From Bugulina stolonifera (lineage: Eukaryota > Bryozoa > Gymnolaemata > Cheilostomatida > Bugulidae), in NCBI GenBank assembly GCA_935421135.1, contig OW285195.1, positions 6,858,701 to 6,922,700 on the forward strand: DNA of 64,000 nt. The letters are read 5' to 3'. Position numbers and translations under genes: made by a program. This document shows, in pieces, positions 62,452-64,000 of the stretch. A model generated the notes under the pieces. The model had not been told where the DNA came from. It saw nothing but the letters and a program-made list of their open reading frames with translations, and ran no database searches. Within the stretch, counting starts at the first letter, position 1. Every line of letters begins with the position of its first letter.

Positions 62452-63114
62452 TGTGATGGTACGCCCAGTCGTATCTTACATCTGACACTCATTATTGCGT
62501 GCATACATGTATATATCTGCTTGTACTTTACTCTTATATTGTTATATATGATTGTATGATTATATCTAAGTCTTTTAATGCCTTTTATACCCATGTACAG
62601 AGGCCCGACCTCTCAGAATCCATTGATATTCATTTTGTACATGAATTGGACCATTATAAGCAACTTTTGTAGAACCCGACCTATTTTGGGTCGGCCGTCG
62701 GGCTTCCGGCGGCCATCTTGTTGCGCAACTTCCGGACGACCACACGTCGTCTTTTCCCGACGTCATGTCGGCCGGAAGTCCTTATACTATATAAAGGGCA
62801 CTGTTTTACTGTTCATTGTCTCAGTCTTCACTTGGCTTTCAATAAAGACACATCTATACTTGATACAGAGATTTTCACTTCCTTTTGCCAGGTCATTCGC
62901 TTAGCGAACTGCTTACTAGGTCGGATCTTTCTCTTTCATTGTATAGTCTGAAGGTCGGACTTGAGATCAGATGGGTCGTCTTTGGTAGTATTTGGGCTAC
63001 TGAGACCGCTCGATCTTTCATGTAATGCGAAGTCCTATTACCACTCATAGGCACTTCATTTCTGGGTCGATAGTCGTCCAAGGACGACCGCACCAAATCA
63101 CAGAAACCATTACA
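62452..63114 (+). mobile_element. 5' LTR of a Ty3/gypsy-like retrotransposon
   Basis: A 663-bp LTR running TGTGATGG...CCATTACA. It has a TATA-like CTATATAAAGG near 62788, AATAAA near 62842, and GTAT immediately upstream as the presumed left target duplication. The sequence from 63116 (TGGTGGCAGCGGTGGGATTC) has the position and TGG start of a tRNA primer-binding site. It is almost identical to the solo LTR at 20124 in inverse orientation. Confidence 0.93.
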
Positions 63115-63448
63115 TTGGTGGCAGCGGTGGGATTCTAAGGTCGTACTCTTACGATACGAAGAGAAGGAAGGTGACCTCGGACTCGGGTGACCGGCCGACC
63201 TCATTCTTCAATACTTCTACGGTGATTTAGGACTCGGACCCGGGAACCTTGGATACGAGAAGGTGACAAACGCTAAAGTGCACCCATAATTCTCGTGGTT
63301 CCGCTGGATGTAGCCCGACCTACGCCGGATCTTCAATCAAAGACCGACCTCGGATCCAGAACAGATTGACGGTACTCAGTACGGCCATTAGGCCGACACG
63401 GCCTAACAAACCAAAGCAGTTTTACTCACTACCCGACACCCTACCGAC
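63115..63448 (+). other. Retrotransposon leader between PBS and gag
   Basis: About 330 bp of GC-richer sequence after the primer-binding site with no long open frame. It should include the packaging region of the retrotransposon RNA. Confidence 0.6.
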
Positions 63449-64000
63449 ATGGACCGAATAAGGAACCTGCTTCAGCAGGTAATGTACCAGGCCGAGCAGG
63501 ACCTCAAAACACTCAGCTACAACGGACAAGAGGACGTCGAACTCTTCATAGAAGACTTCACCGCTATGGCAGAGCGTTGCAACTGGAATGACAGAGCACG
63601 CCTCATACGGCTTAGAGCCGCCCTACACGGGCCCGCACAAGAATGCGGCCGACCCCGATCAGTCGAAGAGATATTTTCCCGACTGAGGGAACAGTATGGA
63701 CTATCTGCCAGAGAAGCCCGATGGAAGCTGTCCACCCTGGAACAGCCAGCCCACACGTCACTCAGAGACTATGCAGCTCTCATCCGCAGACTGATGGCAA
63801 CAGCCTTTGAAGGAGCACCCCCTGCATCTTTGGAAGAGTGGGCTGTAGAGAAGTTCTGCCTCTCAGTCCACGACCGTGGCCTACGCTGGTACTATACATG
63901 GTTACAGCCCGATGATATGGAGGAAGCCCTGGAAACCGGAACAGCCTTCCAGAGTAACAAGGGTGGCAAGGCCAACCCTCCAAAGCCACAAGAGGAGCTT
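63449..64000 (+). CDS. Gag of the LTR retrotransposon, N-terminal 184 codons (cut by window edge)
   Basis: An ATG at 63449 opens a frame with no stop to the window end, starting MDRIRNLLQQVMYQAEQDLK. Its centre matches the capsid-like retrotransposon gag pattern: SYNGQEDVELFIEDF, RLRAALHGPAQ, EEIFSRLREQYG, then LRDYAALIRRLMATAF and WAVEKFCLSVHDRGLRW. Codon use is GC-rich and unlike the neighbouring genes. No frame-shifts or stops are seen, so the copy may be intact. Protease, reverse transcriptase and integrase would lie beyond 64000, and the Ty3/gypsy label awaits them. It is open at the edge, so it is easily missed by ORF callers that need a stop. Confidence 0.8.
   Translation, partial: MDRIRNLLQQVMYQAEQDLKTLSYNGQEDVELFIEDFTAMAERCNWNDRARLIRLRAALHGPAQECGRPRSVEEIFSRLREQYGLSAREARWKLSTLEQPAHTSLRDYAALIRRLMATAFEGAPPASLEEWAVEKFCLSVHDRGLRWYYTWLQPDDMEEALETGTAFQSNKGGKANPPKPQEEL

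Noticed and set aside
62578..62951. ORFs of 77-108 codons in the LTR
   Set aside because: LTR sequence, repeated at 20287-20660; regulatory, not coding.

Overview
This is an AT-rich metazoan nuclear window with no prokaryotic features. Spliced genes with GT-AG introns are separated by repeat-rich DNA. A marine invertebrate, perhaps a sponge, is my best guess: the palindrome TACATGTA is everywhere, the gene families are generic animal ones, and hAT, TTAA-type, CR1/L2-like and Ty3/gypsy-like repeats are present. The sequence alone does not settle the phylum.

Four spliced protein genes can be assembled exon by exon with consistent splice phases. (1) 1857-19553, minus strand: 14 coding exons, 722 aa. 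It is a type I membrane receptor with a signal peptide, about five FN3/Ig-like modules each starting at a phase-1 intron, a Ser/Thr stalk, one TM helix and a tail with YxxL/YxN and YxxM tyrosine motifs. (2) 26980-36720, minus: 10 exons, 556 aa, an SLC16/monocarboxylate-transporter-like MFS protein. (3) 43476-47718, plus: 5 exons, 551 aa, a Regnase/ZC3H12-family RNase with NYN/PIN and CCCH domains. (4) 52371-60347, minus: at least 11 exons, at least 563 aa, an ArfGAP2/3 protein whose last few codons I could not place.

The space between and inside these genes is full of mobile DNA. It holds one LTR retrotransposon whose 5' half runs off the right edge (LTR 62452-63114, gag open from 63449). Three solo LTRs of related type have exact 4-bp target duplications (533-1351, 13564-14366, 20124-20788), and another LTR-like block starts at 27248. 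A degenerate hAT transposon (12802-15241) has an exact 8-bp duplication and is itself split by a solo LTR. A second hAT-like MITE (61101-61797) also has an exact 8-bp duplication. Two TTAA-flanked elements (10420-11172 and 22912-26949) share a TTAAAGG end, and the longer carries what looks like a decayed Kolobok-type transposase. There is a LINE 3' fragment (about 9590-10105), a five-copy element carrying a tRNA-like B box, fold-back MITEs, and at least eight tandem arrays with unit lengths from 4 to 68 bp.

The most interesting signal is the relation between tandem repeats and splice sites. In the transporter a 21-bp array repeats the 3' splice acceptor of exon 2 in frame, so each alternative acceptor would add one heptapeptide to the first membrane helix. 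In the ArfGAP gene a 68-bp array repeats the start of an intron including its 5' donor. In the receptor a 14-bp array lies 28 bp beyond a donor. The four genes show no sign of forming a pathway or operon.
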